A DNA stretch of 64,000 bases, from NCBI GenBank assembly GCA_947561585.1, contig CANNZV010001049.1, positions 1 through 64,000 on the forward strand, read 5' to 3'. The notes beneath the pieces are model-generated. The model had not been told where the DNA came from and did no database searches. It saw only the letters and a program-made list of their open reading frames with translations. Numbering within the stretch: the first letter of the stretch is position 1; every line of letters begins with the position of its first letter. This DNA is from Caprella mutica (taxonomy: Eukaryota > Arthropoda > Malacostraca > Amphipoda > Caprellidae). Shown here one piece after another: positions 36,318-48,459 of this stretch. The position numbers were made by a program, and so were the translations under genes.

Positions 36318-37012
36318 GGCGACACTCGAGTTTGTGCTCCATCCTTATTGAATGGGACCAGAACAAAAGCTCATACAAAAAAAAAACACAGAAAAAGCTC
36401 ACACCGACAAAAGCCCACACTAAAGAAAACAAAATTAGTATTCCTTCATTCCTCGGAATCATTGTAAATTTGTATTGTGTACCAAATTTAGAGACGCTGT
36501 TATCGCAGAACTTAGTTTTAAAACATTGTATTTTATGTAGCTAAATTTTAGAATATATATGAACATTTAGTCAGACGGCAGTTAACCAGCAGACGTCTTG
36601 TTCAGTTGTCATGTAGGATTACAGATCGAAAGGTCAAACGTCAGCCTCTGTAGGCTTTGCTAGCTATAGTCTAAGATTCTGTAGCCATGTACTTCTTAAA
36701 TACTGTATTTCACTAGAAATATGTATGCCCCTGTTTAATTAGTCAAGTAGTATGGTTGTTAATGTCCTGAATACAGAGTTTATTCTTTATTACGTTGAAA
36801 ATTTTTCGCGCATCAATTGTTTGACAAAGCAATATTTTCATATCATTTATATTGATAAGCTGTCGTCGGGGTGGGTTTTTGCTGGTTTAGGCTTTTGTCG
36901 ATGTGGGCTTTTGCTAGTATGGGCTTATGTCAGTATGGGCTCTTGTCGGTGTGGGCTTTTGTCGCATTGGCTTCTGACGCTAGGGATTTTGTCGTGTGAG
37001 CTAGTGTCACCC
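36318..37012. mobile_element. Foldback-like element with arms of TGTGGGCTTTTGTCG repeats
   Basis: The left arm (36318-36430) contains AGCTCACACCGACAAAAGCC-type units; the right arm (about 36865-37012) contains seven or so inverted units (GTGGGCTTTTGTCG). The outermost ends pair as GGCGACACTCGAG and CTAGTGTCACC. Target duplication not resolved. The arm unit shares the TGTGGGCTTTT start with the element at 34572. Confidence 0.6.
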
Positions 37013-37124
37013 TTTCTTATCTAATGTACAGTCTACAATAGTTTTTTTATCAACAAAAGATTTACTTTAAAATCAAAATATATTCATTTTATCTTTGAAT
37101 TTATATGTAATAATGTAGTTATTG

Positions 37125-37315
37125 AGTAAATTGTTTTTAAAGTTTGATTGATACGTTCAGTAAATCACTTATTTTTTACATACTGACGAATAGATTCACT
37201 CTGCACAGCGCACACACCACTTTCTTCGGCAGTACAGTAGGCCGTTCTACCAACTTTTTTTCATTTATGGCTATTTTTGAATTTTCCTCTTTTCCGACGG
37301 TATGAGTGACTTAAT
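37125..37315 (+). repeat. Direct repeat pair, copy 1
   Basis: About 190 bp containing CTGACGAATAGATTCACTCT and GTAGGCCGTTCTACCAAC, closely matched at 38395-38585. Family not recognised. Confidence 0.7.
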
Positions 37316-38394
37316 TCAGTCATAATTTATATATAACAACAAACTCATCATGTTTGAAATTATCTATAAGCTTTAAAGTTAACTATTCGAAGAATACCGA
37401 AGTCAGCTTCGTGCTTCCTCTTCGTCATGTGTTTTGGGCGGCTTCCAGAATGTTTGTTTTCAAGTGTCTCTTTATAGATGATATATGGAAAGTAAAAACT
37501 AATTATTATTACAGACAGGAAACTCAGACTGTCTGGAAATGAAAATAAACCATAATATGATAATTACCAGAACTAATTCAAATTGGATTTTTTAACTTAT
37601 TTTTATGATGAATAGTAATAATTAATGAATTTCATGAAAGTTTTACTGCAACAAATTGCATTCCGTTTTTCTTTTGTATTGTAGGTTGTTTGATTATTAC
37701 AATTATCTTTTTTTTATCCTTTTTTATATTTCTTCCAAAGAAATTTGAATTTTCTTATTTCTTCCAAAAAAGTTTTTTATCACATCTAAAATTTAAAATA
37801 GTTACAATAAAGCATCTAAATTTAAATAATAAACTAAAAATTAAAAAGGTCGATGCAGTAGTTTTACCTAAAATAATTCAAATAATTTATTCATACACTA
37901 TTCTTTGAATTTTTTTTGAAATTAAAATACATTTTCGTAGTTATGTAACGAGATTTAAATCAATATTCAATATTGTTCAGCATTAAATTTTGTACAGTAA
38001 ACTAAGCAGGTATATCGAAAATCTAATATTAATAATTAACTATTTTATTTGACAATAATGTGACAATCTACAGATAGTCATCATTTAAATAATGAGATAT
38101 CAAATTATATTCACGGATGTCTCACAAATTATTAAATCATTATTGTCAACCAAAATAAGTAAATACTAAAATGTTCATTAGATAATTAAATCAGACTTTG
38201 GTGGTATAATGATTTTAATGTTGAAGTTAAATAAAACTGGAATAACCTTTGAATTTGGTTGACAATTATTATTTTAATATCAGTTTTCTAGGTCTCAATT
38301 TGATAAATTAGAAAACCCTGATAGAAATTAATGACATGGCCATAGGGCATAGAATGTCACTCATTCTGACGAAAAAGATGGTAATTAGTTTTTG
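37316..38394. other. AT-rich intergenic spacer
   Basis: Homopolymer-rich sequence between the repeat pair. The 62-72 aa open frames have no recognisable motif or conservation. Confidence 0.4.
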
Positions 38395-38585
38395 AGATAG
38401 TCGTTTTTAAAGTTAACAAAATACGTTAGGTAAATCACTAGTTTTTTGACCTACTGACGAACAGATTCACTCTACCCATATTACTTTTTTCGTCACCACT
38501 GTAGGCCGTTCTAGCAACGTTTTACCAGTTTTGGCTCTTTTGACCATCTCTGGATTTACCCCTTCCGCCATTATGAGTGAAAGCA
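38395..38585 (+). repeat. Direct repeat pair, copy 2
   Basis: Same unit as 37125-37315 (CTGACGAACAGATTCACTCT, GTAGGCCGTTCTAGCAAC), in the same orientation, about 1.27 kb apart. Confidence 0.7.
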
Positions 38586-39297
38586 AATTGGTACCCCTGT
38601 TTTTTCTAAGATTCTACAATATTTATGTTAAATCTAAATGACAATTATTTTGACCAGTATTACTATTGTTTTAAGTGAAAAATTTATTTTATAGTTCATC
38701 CAATGTAGAGTTTCATATTTTTGGTCATCAGCCTGTTATAATTTACTATCAAGAAATGATTTTTATCACTTTTCACAATTAAAAATGCGAAACCCACAGA
38801 AAGTGCGCAAAAGGAGAGGAACTATAAAGAAATGAGTCTCCGCATGATGATAATTTCTAAAATTAAACTATTGTAATTCGCTATTATTTTCTTTAATTTC
38901 CAATAACTCATCGTCTACCCAGACCAATTTTAAAAATATCTACAAGCATTACTATTAGTAAAGTTCATTTTTTGGAAATGTGAAATTAGCAAACAATGGA
39001 AAAAATTAATACAGATACACTTTTCTTTTACTGTAAATTGTACATAGATCGCCCGTTCTCACTGCCACGCTTTGATTCATGGCTCTCATTTGGAGATTTG
39101 AAGGAGAGAGACATATATAAGATCTTGCATGACGATAGAAGACTGATGCCAGCCAATGAGAAGATGATATCTATTGAGAGAAAATAATATCCATTGGTAG
39201 CTTATCAGTACTTGAAATATTGAAAGAAGGAGGAACGTATTGAAATGAGTTGGGGAAATTGTATCACATAAGAAAATTGTATAATATATAATATTTT
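38586..39297. other. AT-rich spacer before the second satellite array
   Basis: A 63-aa frame at 38996-39187 has no recognised motif. The junction between the two duplicated units may lie in or near this interval. Confidence 0.4.
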
Positions 39298-40104
39298 TTT
39301 TCTGATAGTACATCATCACAGTGACTCTTTTCTCTGATAGTACATCACCACAGTGACTCTTTTCTCTGATAGTACATCATCACAGTGACTCTTTTCTCTG
39401 ATAGTACATCACCACAGTGACTCTTTTCTCTGATAGTACATCATCACAGTGACTCTTTTCTCTGATAGTAAATCATCACAGTGACTCTTTTCTCTGATAT
39501 AGTACATCATCACAGTGACTCTTTTCTCTGATAGTACATCATCACAGTGACTCTTTTCTCTGATAGTACATCATCACAGTGACTCTTTTTTCTGATAGTA
39601 CATCATCACAGTGACTCTTTTCTCTGATAGTACATCATCACAGTGACTCTTTTCTCTGATAGTACATCATCACAGTGACTCTTTTCTCTGATAGTACATC
39701 ATCACAGTGACTCTTTTCTCTGATAGTACATCATCACAGTGACTCTTTTCTCTGATAGTACATCATCACAGTGACTCTTTTCTCCGATAGTACATCATCA
39801 CAGTGACTCTTTTCTCTGATAGTACATCACCACAGTGACTCTTTTCTCTGATAGTACATCACCACAGTGATTCTTTTCTCTGACAGAACATCATCACAAT
39901 GACTCTTTTCTCTGATAGTACATCATCACAGTGACTCTTTTCTCTGATAGTACAACATCACAGTGACTCTTTTCTATGATAGTACATCATCACAGTGACT
40001 CTTTTTTTCTGATAGTACATCATCACAGTGACTCTTTTCTCTGATAGTACATCACCACAGTGACTCTTTTCTCTGATAGTACATCATCACAGTGACTCTT
40101 TTCT
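39298..40104. repeat. 32-bp tandem satellite array, second copy
   Basis: About 25 copies of the same 32-bp unit as the array at the left edge, with a few one- or two-base indels. A degenerate tail with shuffled pieces follows to about 40200. It lies upstream of gene copy B as the larger array does of copy A. Confidence 0.95.
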
Positions 40105-40984
40105 CCATTAATTATGTCTCTTATGTACATCATCACAGTGTACATCACAGTCTAGATAATTATCACAGTGTACATAATTATGTACATCATCACAGTGACT
40201 CTTTCTGCATTAATTATTTAACGTTCTGGTTCATTTGTTGCAGAAGTTAGATTTTGGAGCTTTAAATTATTGTATGTGCGTATTATTGCGGAAACATTGT
40301 GGCTTCATTCCTTTTTGTCACACATCTGTTTACATTTCTCATAAGCATCCGTATCAGAAATAGCAGAAAAGAGTATAAGTGTGTGTATTCATTATACAAT
40401 ATTATAGAGATCGATACATATAGGTATCTTGCAGCTGGATAGCTGTCCCTCTCTGTCCCTCTGTTTTCCACAGCTGCAACGTAAAACGCTAAATAAAACC
40501 AGAGACCAGCTGACAGTACCTCTGTTAGATGTTTTGTGAGTGGCAGTGTGAGTGAACTGCTCTGTACTTTGGAAAATGGTACACTTATATGTTGGAAAAA
40601 AAATTAGTAGATTTGTGAGTGAAAGTTCTGTGATTTAGCAATGGTGTTGCGCGGAAGCTCTATCTCTTTTTTAACTATACTTATTAGTGCAGCTCCTGTT
40701 AACTAACGCGGCTGGTATAATAGATTAGTAAACATTCAATATGATAATAAGTTTGTTTGATTTTTCATTCATTAATTTAAGCTTATACATTAATAAAATT
40801 TACGCCTTAAACTTTCACGTACTGAAAATGATGTTATACATTAACAAACAAAATATATAAATAATTCCATTTATATGTCACATCACAGAAGTAGATTATA
40901 TTAATCCTCTATTTTAAATTTTTCTGCTTGAAGTAATATTTATCACATGTACATACACCAATTACAAGTCCGTTAAAATGAATA
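40105..40984. other. Upstream flank of copy B
   Basis: 40195-40640 aligns with 2387-2697 plus 3751-3815 of copy A. No supported gene. Confidence 0.5.
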
Positions 40985-42280
40985 GGGGAGAAACGGCAGC
41001 ATTTGGACAGTGGGATGGTTCGGACAACTCATTTAAACATCTTATAATTGTTGGAACTACCTCTTATTGCAACTGAATGTGTGCGAGGTGTTACCCGTCA
41101 GCTATTTGAATGATCCAGTGCGGAGATGCAGTGTGTCGCCCCCGAGGTGTAATTTACTGTTTTCTTCAATATTAATGTAATTATTCGTGATTCAATTGAA
41201 TTGTGAGTGGACTATATGAATACGAAACTGATTCTCAATCTCAAAAGTATGAATTATACCAATATTATATGCTATGTTTGGTGTGTTAGAAAAAATAATA
41301 CAAATGAAATTAGAAAAATGGTGATGTTTTTAATTTTGAAGTGTCATTTGGGATGGTTCGGACACTTCTGTTTAGGTTGGTTCGGATGGTGTCCAAACCT
41401 TCCCTCTGTATCAGATTCAGTCCACCATTACAATTTATTGAAGTAATTCATATTAAAAAGGACATTCTGAACAAATATAATTGGCATAGCATTCGTTTAT
41501 AAGATTAGAGGCAACTTTTAATATTAGTGTCTTTATTTGACAGTTTGGCGATCGTATTCATGCTTTTTCATTTCTAAAGGAAAACTGATAGAGTCCGTAA
41601 TAAAGAAGGTATTCAAAAAACATTTGATGAATTACAAAAAAGGTTTATTTATCAGAGAAGCTGCTGAAGTTGGATGTGTAACAAGATCTATGCCTATGGA
41701 CTATACTTTAAACATTCGATGAAATATTTAAGATGTAATTTACTAATTTTGGTGAATTCCAAGAAAAAGGAAACAGTTATACCCAAAGTAAGAGGATATA
41801 GTTATACTATTTTTTTTTTTGATATTTAGTTATTAAATACAAGGATAATTTCACAGCGATTACTCATGGGCTATCAATATTTTGTTGGAGAAAATATTCA
41901 ATCATTACAATAATATTATTATGATAAAATTTCAAATACGATGAATATCATTATGGTTTATTTTAATTAAATTAGTAGATCCGAATTTAATCTATCGTTT
42001 AATTACCCAAATTTCCAATGTTTTAACCATTTTTCTGGTGTCCGAATCATCCTCCCAGCTTGTCCGAAGTCTCCCTCTAGGAAGGAGCATTCGGACACTT
42101 GAACCTCTCTTACATTTTGTCTTATAACTTTCAAATGAAGGTTTAAACTGTAAAACAGTCTTAATTAAATTGAAGTAGAATGATTTATCTACATTCAGAA
42201 ATATTTATATAGTTAAATTCGAATTAGTTTACAAATTGTTAAGTTTTCCCCAAAAGTGTCCGAATGCTCCCGGTTCTTCC
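40985..42280 (+). mobile_element. Pogo-like element with degenerate ends, TA target
   Basis: Inverted ends GGGGAGAAACGGCAGCATTT and its degenerate complement ending GGTTCTTCC lie between TA dinucleotides. Extra motifs with TTCGGACA recur in inverted orientation inside both ends. A plus-strand reading YKKGLFIREAAEVGCVTRSM (about 41634-41693) resembles the psq-type helix-turn-helix of pogo/Tigger transposases (REAAxxxxVxxST). No catalytic domain remains. Confidence 0.65.
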
Positions 42281-42751
42281 TATAGGTATTTCATGGATGG
42301 CTTCAAACATTTAACTCTTAAATATAATAATTTAAAACAGGTGCATACCGCGTATGCTCTCTGGTTACAAAATACAATTTGTAGTTAACATCTGTTATCC
42401 GTACAAGTAACTCCCGAGATTTACGAAGATAAATCGCCAAATGTGAAATTCGGCCTCATCGAATATAAATTATTGCTTATATTTTAGTTAAATATAACTA
42501 TTAAGTATTATTCTGATAGTAATACAATATTTATTGACGTTTTCAATAACATAAATTTGAACATGTAATATTTTAGAAAATGAAAATTTGAGCTCAAAAT
42601 TATAAAAATTTCACGTAGTGTCGCTGATGTTATATATATAAGGTTTACTTTAATAATTCAAATTTCATAATAATAATTCAATTTTTTTCAGAAACAATAA
42701 TTCAAATTTAATATTTCAAAAAATAAATCAAATCTCTTCGAATATCAAGAT

Positions 42752-42793
42752 ATGTTGAGGAAATGGACGAAGAAAAACCCTTTGAAAATTTAT
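42752..42793 (+). pseudogene. Copy B exon 1
   Basis: Encodes MLRKWTKKNPLKIY, then a GTAAGA donor; same length and phase as copy A. Confidence 0.8.
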
Positions 42794-43416
42794 GTAAGAA
42801 CCAACAGAGTTGCGTAGAATTTTATGTCGTGTGTTATAGTAGATGAGTACTAAAATCAGGTTACTTTTGTTCCTATTTTGAGAACTTATCATTCCACCGA
42901 GAAAAATATACCCAGTAAATATTGAAAACTTCTGTACTGTTTTTTAGCTGCAAAATATATAAAATAGTTGAAATCAAGGTGGATATCTCATTAAATAAGA
43001 TATTGTAGTGCTGATAGAACATGAAACTTCACTAAACACGTGCGTGGATGTTTCAGACAGACTCTTCTCAATAATTAATTCGGATTATAAGAACTAATTC
43101 AAATTGTAAAAACTTATTCCAATTATAAAATTAATTTGAATCATAGGAATAATTTTAGTAATGAAAAATAAGCTAAGAAGGTATACCGAACTAGTCAGTA
43201 GTTCATAAGCACTAAATTTTATTTTGTAACTAAAATACTTTATTAGCGTTTAACTGAACCAAATTATAAAATATTACAGTTTGAAATATAAAAATATTTT
43301 TCATTAATTTTTGAGGTTGGTTATATGGTAACCAGTTTTTTTTATTATTCTATTCATTTTAGGTAGTCTCTTCAAAATATTGAACCTTTTCTTCACTATA
43401 ACCTAATTTTTTTCAG

Positions 43417-43505
43417 GGTATTATTTGTGTGCTCTACCTTAGTATCCTCTACATTGCTACAAAGTCGACATATTACAAGAAAATGAGAGTATTCCTACAT
43501 ATGAG
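43417..43505 (+). pseudogene. Copy B exon 2 (membrane anchor)
   Basis: 89 nt after TTTTTCAG. Encodes GIICVLYLSILYIATKSTYY and a basic segment, then GTGAAA. Same length and phase as copy A. Confidence 0.82.
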
Positions 43506-43609
43506 GTGAAACAAAGCATTAATATTATATTTGATAAGGACTCATAAGTGCTCAATTTTATTCTCAATATATCATCTTACATATCTTGCAGCTGCCAAAA
43601 TGTTAAGCT

Positions 43610-43653
43610 TGACCGCTTGGTAACACAGTGGTATGAGCGCTTGCCTCACGTTG
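43610..43653 (+). mobile_element. SINE head in intron 2 of copy B (left piece)
   Basis: GCTTGGTAACACAGTGGTAT and CGCTTGCCTCACG form the tRNA-like head. A DNA transposon interrupts the SINE at 43654; the remainder is at 45540-45800. Confidence 0.72.
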
Positions 43654-45539
43654 AGCCTAGGTCACACCATTCGAGCTTTGTTGGAGCGTTCTTCGAACAA
43701 AAGGAGAATAAACCGAATTTTGACAATGCTCATTACCGCACACGAAAGGAAAACCAATCATGATAACGCAAGCGTTGATAGTGCGGTGTTGTACGATTTT
43801 TGGCGTTGGCTCAGCGGGGGCTTGGGGGACCGTACTTGGTTATGAAAATATTTTTATTAATGAAGCTACCGTTCTGAAACTTAGTACCCTATTACAAAAT
43901 TGAATTCTCTATCGGTTTTGTTCATAGCATTTTTTTCGATTGGACCCATATAAAACGAGTTATTCGAATTTCGAACGTATTTCTACTCCTATTCGAAAAG
44001 CCTAAGGCTCCTACAATTTTGAATTCGATTCTCCACCCAATTTTCTAGGGCTGTCTCTCCTTTCTTTGTCTATTTTCGAATTGGTTTTCAAAATATAAAC
44101 TTTTTCTTGAAAAAAATGAAAAATTCGAAATAAAATTATTTTTTGAAATTTATTATTTTGAAAAATAATTTGAAAAAAAATAGACAGCTCTAGAGAATAT
44201 CCTGAAAAATCGAATACAAAAAACCATAGAGCCGTAGCTCCAAAACTGTAAAAGCCTTTAGGGTTTTGAATACCAAGATTAGAGAAGTGCCCTAAAACGC
44301 ATTCAAAGTTGGAGTGAATCTGGCTGCCCTGTGACGAGTTTGACTGAACCGTATATCTGCCAATCGCTATCGTGTATTGTCTCAGCAGCAGTAACTATAC
44401 CAGATATGGCGAGATAATTAACTATTACGAATTATTAGTGACTGATAGGAAGTGCATAAACCATCTAGCGCCACCCCAATTCTCGCCGCGCCCCCCTCTC
44501 TTTCTCTCTCCTCCTAGTGGGCAATAGTCACACTAGAGCTCTGATATTTCACTGCAACATCTGGAAGGGTACTAGGTAGCTATTTACGAAATAAAAAAAA
44601 AATGATAAAATTAGGTGATTTTCTCAAGTACGGTTCCCTTAACCCTAGTAACCTATCCCTTAAATGTTTGCTCAGTAACCTAGGGACTGGCGCGTGCACG
44701 CCAGTCCTCAATAAAACTGTTATAAAATCTTAACGAATTGACTTTTCGATATTCGACCACGGCAAAGATTGTAAACGCGGGTCCCACCGTTGCTTTGCAG
44801 CTTTAACCTGGCGGTGATAAAACAATAAACATTGCATAAGCTTTGATGGAGCGATTGTAAGCTTTTTGCGCGCGGGAATAGGATTGCTGGAACTGTGTCG
44901 GGCGTTGAATCAGCGATCTACTGCGGTGATGAACTTTGGTTTGGCATTTGATTGTAGGTCGCACATCTCCATACATTTAAATCAATGCTCGCTGCCCATC
45001 GCTACTGTTAAGCCAACAAAATTACAACTCCGACTACATCAGTGCTTCGTTAAGGCAATGACCAAGTTTTCGATTTTCTAACCATTTTCTGCGCGGAAAA
45101 AAAAAATATTAAAAATTTTGAACAAAAATGGAAAAAAAGACGAAAACACGGGTGTTGCCATAGTGGGGCATCAATGAAGCCTGTGTTGCGATAGCGGTGC
45201 ACTGTTGAAGCCTGTGTTGCCATAGCGTTGCACTGTTGAAACCTGTGATGCAATAGCAAGCGTTGGTTCAGCGGTGAATCCAGCGTCCACGAACTTTGAC
45301 TGGGCATTTCTTCAGCGGTATTGAGCTTTGCTGGAACTGGAAATTGAACGCTCCTCACAGCTCGCAATATTTTGTGCAGCTCAAAATTTTCAGAGCGTTA
45401 GGAAAGACTAAGCGTTGGACCAACGCATACGGCGTAGCTTTTGGGGGACTAACTTCGGTGAACGGTAATGAGCGGTGATCATTTTTTTTTCACTGCTCAA
45501 GGAACGCTCTTACAAAGTTCGGGCGGTGTGACCTAGGCT
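43654..45539. mobile_element. DNA transposon inserted in the SINE of copy B
   Basis: 1.9-kb element with about 40-bp inverted ends starting AGCCTAGGTCACACC. Flanking bases are TTG and TTA, suggesting a 3-bp TWA-like target as in PIF/Harbinger, but this is not exact. The right half has short repeats around CACTGTTGAAGCCTGTGTTG. Frames of 60-105 aa show no transposase motif, so it seems non-autonomous. Confidence 0.7.
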
Positions 45540-45800
45540 TTAGTGAGGTCAAGCGTTCGAGACACGTACTAATTCAGTGGGATAATTACCCTGTGTGAGC
45601 GAGTGGTTACTGGTCACAGTTGTCAGGTTTGATTCACCTGGCTATGAGTGGGTTAAGGTTGAGACTAAGTACATATTGGCCTACTTGTGTGCCTGGATGC
45701 TGTCTCCTTGAAGCGTCCCATTAAATTCAAATCTTCTGTTTAATTCAAATTCAATACATCATGAAGCCGAGCTGTAGATTTTTGCAGACTGCTGTTGTTC
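45540..45800 (+). mobile_element. SINE body in intron 2 of copy B (right piece)
   Basis: Resumes at AGTGAGGTCAAGCGTTCGAG (B-box-like) and continues through GGTTTGATTCACCTGGCTAT and GAAGCGTCCCATTAAATTCA, matching copy A 6173-6437. Confidence 0.75.
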
Positions 45801-45842
45801 ACAAATTCTGCTATAATTTCTTTCAATTTTTTTTCCTAGCAG

Positions 45843-45885
45843 GAACAATAAAACGGACGTTGCTTCAGTTGACCCAAAAATAATG
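45843..45885 (+). pseudogene. Copy B exon 3
   Basis: 43 nt after CCTAGCAG. Encodes NNKTDVASVDPKIM before GTGGGT. Confidence 0.78.
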
Positions 45886-47028
45886 GTGGGTAGAAACTTT
45901 TAATTTAATGTATGAGTCAAGATAATGAATGCATTTAAGAATGAGCTTATAAGCTTAGACTTCAAATAATTGAATCCTTTTTTTTATCTTGAGATGCAGC
46001 TATAATTTATTTATACTGTTAGGTTACCTTTTTAGGTTACCACGCAAACATCCTTGAATCGTTCATGGTTTCAACAAAGCATCTAAATATGGTCCTTATA
46101 ATTAACTAAGTTGCCCAACCGTACAATCATTGAAATTGGTCTCAGTAAGTGTGACAAAATTCGTGCAGACCCAACCAAGACTCTTCTAATTTTAGTAAAT
46201 AAAAACAGTCATACATATCATTAACTCTGTCTAGTACAGGGGATTCCAGAACTGAAAAGAGGCCTACTGTCATCAAAGCCCGTTATTGCGTATGTGAATC
46301 ACATTCAATTTCACTCCAATTTCCTAACAAGAAGCGAATAGCAATAGTGCCTACGATACTTGATCAGCTCTACCTAACAATTAACCAGTGTTGCACCCAA
46401 TTATTTTCCCATGGCCCAATGAACTTCTACCCAGAGATCAGCCTGTAGTTTCTGCTTCAATGTCTTCACTGCATCTAACTGTTCATTGTAACAATAGAAG
46501 GATAAATATTCTTCTAAAGTATCAAAAGGTTTACTAGTAATCGTTTTCTAGATTACCAGTCCATATAAAATTATAACAGCAAAGAAAAAGTTGAACTCTT
46601 TAGTTATTTGGAACCTATTTTAAATAAATAAAATCCTAGGTAGCTTGATAAAGATATTTGATTTATAAGTTTTATTGTATTAATTTAACATTAGGTAGCA
46701 TTTAGTTTAGCTACAAATTTCAATGTATATTATTGTATTCATGTTTTATTTGCTTAGTTTCACTTAAACTATAAAGTTTAATGGATAATGATAATTGAGA
46801 ATTTTCCACACTGGGACTTTTCTCACAATTGGGGATTTCCGGTCACCAAAAAATATGGCATTTTCGTTGGGAGGATAGTGAATTCGCGGGGCTACTCGAA
46901 AATTGGCGTATGCAGACTTATGTCAGTTCTCTTTTGTACACTATTGTCTGAATAATTTTATTTTCAATTACTTAAACGTAATGTTTTTGAAGAAAACACC
47001 TGCTAACTACTTCTTGTGTTCATTTCAG
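45886..47028. other. Intron 3 of copy B, undisturbed form
   Basis: 1143 bp. The first 600 bp align to copy A 6541-7240 and the last 140 bp to copy A 25613-25749. It shows the intron before the copy A insertions. Confidence 0.75.
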
Positions 47029-47144
47029 AACGGAATATTAAGATGGAAAGCAAGAGATCCTCCCAAGGGAAGCGTTCGGGACTCATCGATTTACCGGAAA
47101 TTCCATGAAATTGACAATGTAATGGGAAAAAGAAAATACGTAAA
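47029..47144 (+). pseudogene. Copy B exon 4
   Basis: 116 nt with a good GTAAGT donor. The reading starts NGILRWKARDPPKGS and ends GKRKYV. About 17 percent of bases differ from copy A. Confidence 0.78.
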
Positions 47145-47318
47145 GTAAGTGTATAAAGAGGAAGTTTAGTAGTTTATCATGAATCAAATCTGTCGTTAAT
47201 TAAGGGTAAATTCAGAAGTTCATCATTAGCAATTTCAGGAGTTTATCAGCGTTTATAATAAATTGATTACACAATTTCATGAATATAATAGGAATTTTTG
47301 AATTGATGTCTCTTTCTA

Positions 47319-47431
47319 CTCGTTTTTTTCCTCATGGAATCACCTTCACGTTACAACCTCCTTCTAAATAAATACAGTTATACTTTCAACTAGACAATGA
47401 GCTACTCGTACCATGCAGACATATTCGAACC
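47319..47431 (+). pseudogene. Copy B exon 7, truncated with in-frame stop
   Basis: Keeps VFFLMESP onward and the GTGAGT donor, but the 5' part and acceptor are gone and the Tyr codon in FNYTMSY is TAG (47391-47393). Confidence 0.88.
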
Positions 47432-47483
47432 GTGAGTAGAAACTGATGAAAAAAATTCGAATTTTCATTTCCTTTCAAGAACT

Positions 47484-47540
47484 TTGCCTAGCGTGCTGCC
47501 TAACTACAGATGCGCGGCCCTTAGCCAAAACTGCTATATT
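47484..47540. mobile_element. Fragment of the long-arm foldback MITE family
   Basis: TTGCCTAGCGTGCTGCCTAA and GCGCGGCCCTTAGCC match the inner arm of the elements at 28393-28863 and 51294-51612. Only one inner arm is present. Confidence 0.7.
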
Positions 47541-48459
47541 GCAATCAAATATAATTAATATTTCTGCATAGTCTTATAATAAAACATATTTAAAAATTAT
47601 ATAAAAACAGAGGATTTGAAATATCAAGTCAATATATTCCCGTGCGTATCATAATTGCATTATTCATGTTTAATACCCGTAGTGTACAAGCAGACACCAA
47701 ATAAATAATTAGATAGATAAATAAAAACACAAGGGAAATTATTAGTGTACATATTTTGACAAAACTTTTATAAATATTGAATATAAACAAAAGAATTATA
47801 ATTAATATTAACATATTCCCGTGCATATTGTAGTAACATTCTTTATGCTTATAATACCCGTTTTGTAAAAGTGGACACCAAATAAATGAATAAACACACT
47901 ACGGGTCTTATTAGGATAGATAGTAATGTCAAATTCATCTAAGAAATGTGCTTTTTTATGCACCAGATAAAATGATCACACACAATCCCAGATAACCATA
48001 TCCTCTCTGTCCCGCGTGGGACAGAGGGGGACATCCCTCGCTAGCGAGGGACAGAGAGGGACGGGGGATTTCAGACGTCTCCAGACGTCTGAAATCCCAC
48101 GTCTTTCCAACGTCTTAAATCCCACTCACATCCCACGTCTTTCCCACGCGGGATGTCCCTCTCTGTCCCACGCGGGAGGTTCCTCTCTGTCCCACGTCTG
48201 TCTCACGTGGGATGTCCCTTTCTGTCCCATGCAGGATGTCCCTCTCTGTCCCACGTCTGTCCCACGCGGGATGTCCCTCTCTGTCCCTCGTCTGTTTTAC
48301 GCTGTAAAAAGTACGCGGATGTCCTTCTCTGTCCCACGTCTGTCCCGCGTGGGATATCCCTCTCTATCCCACGCGGGATGTCCCTCTCTGTATACCTTTC
48401 TGTCCAAAAAGTTATACCAAAAAGGTATATCTATCTCAAGCTTTATTCACATATCATAA

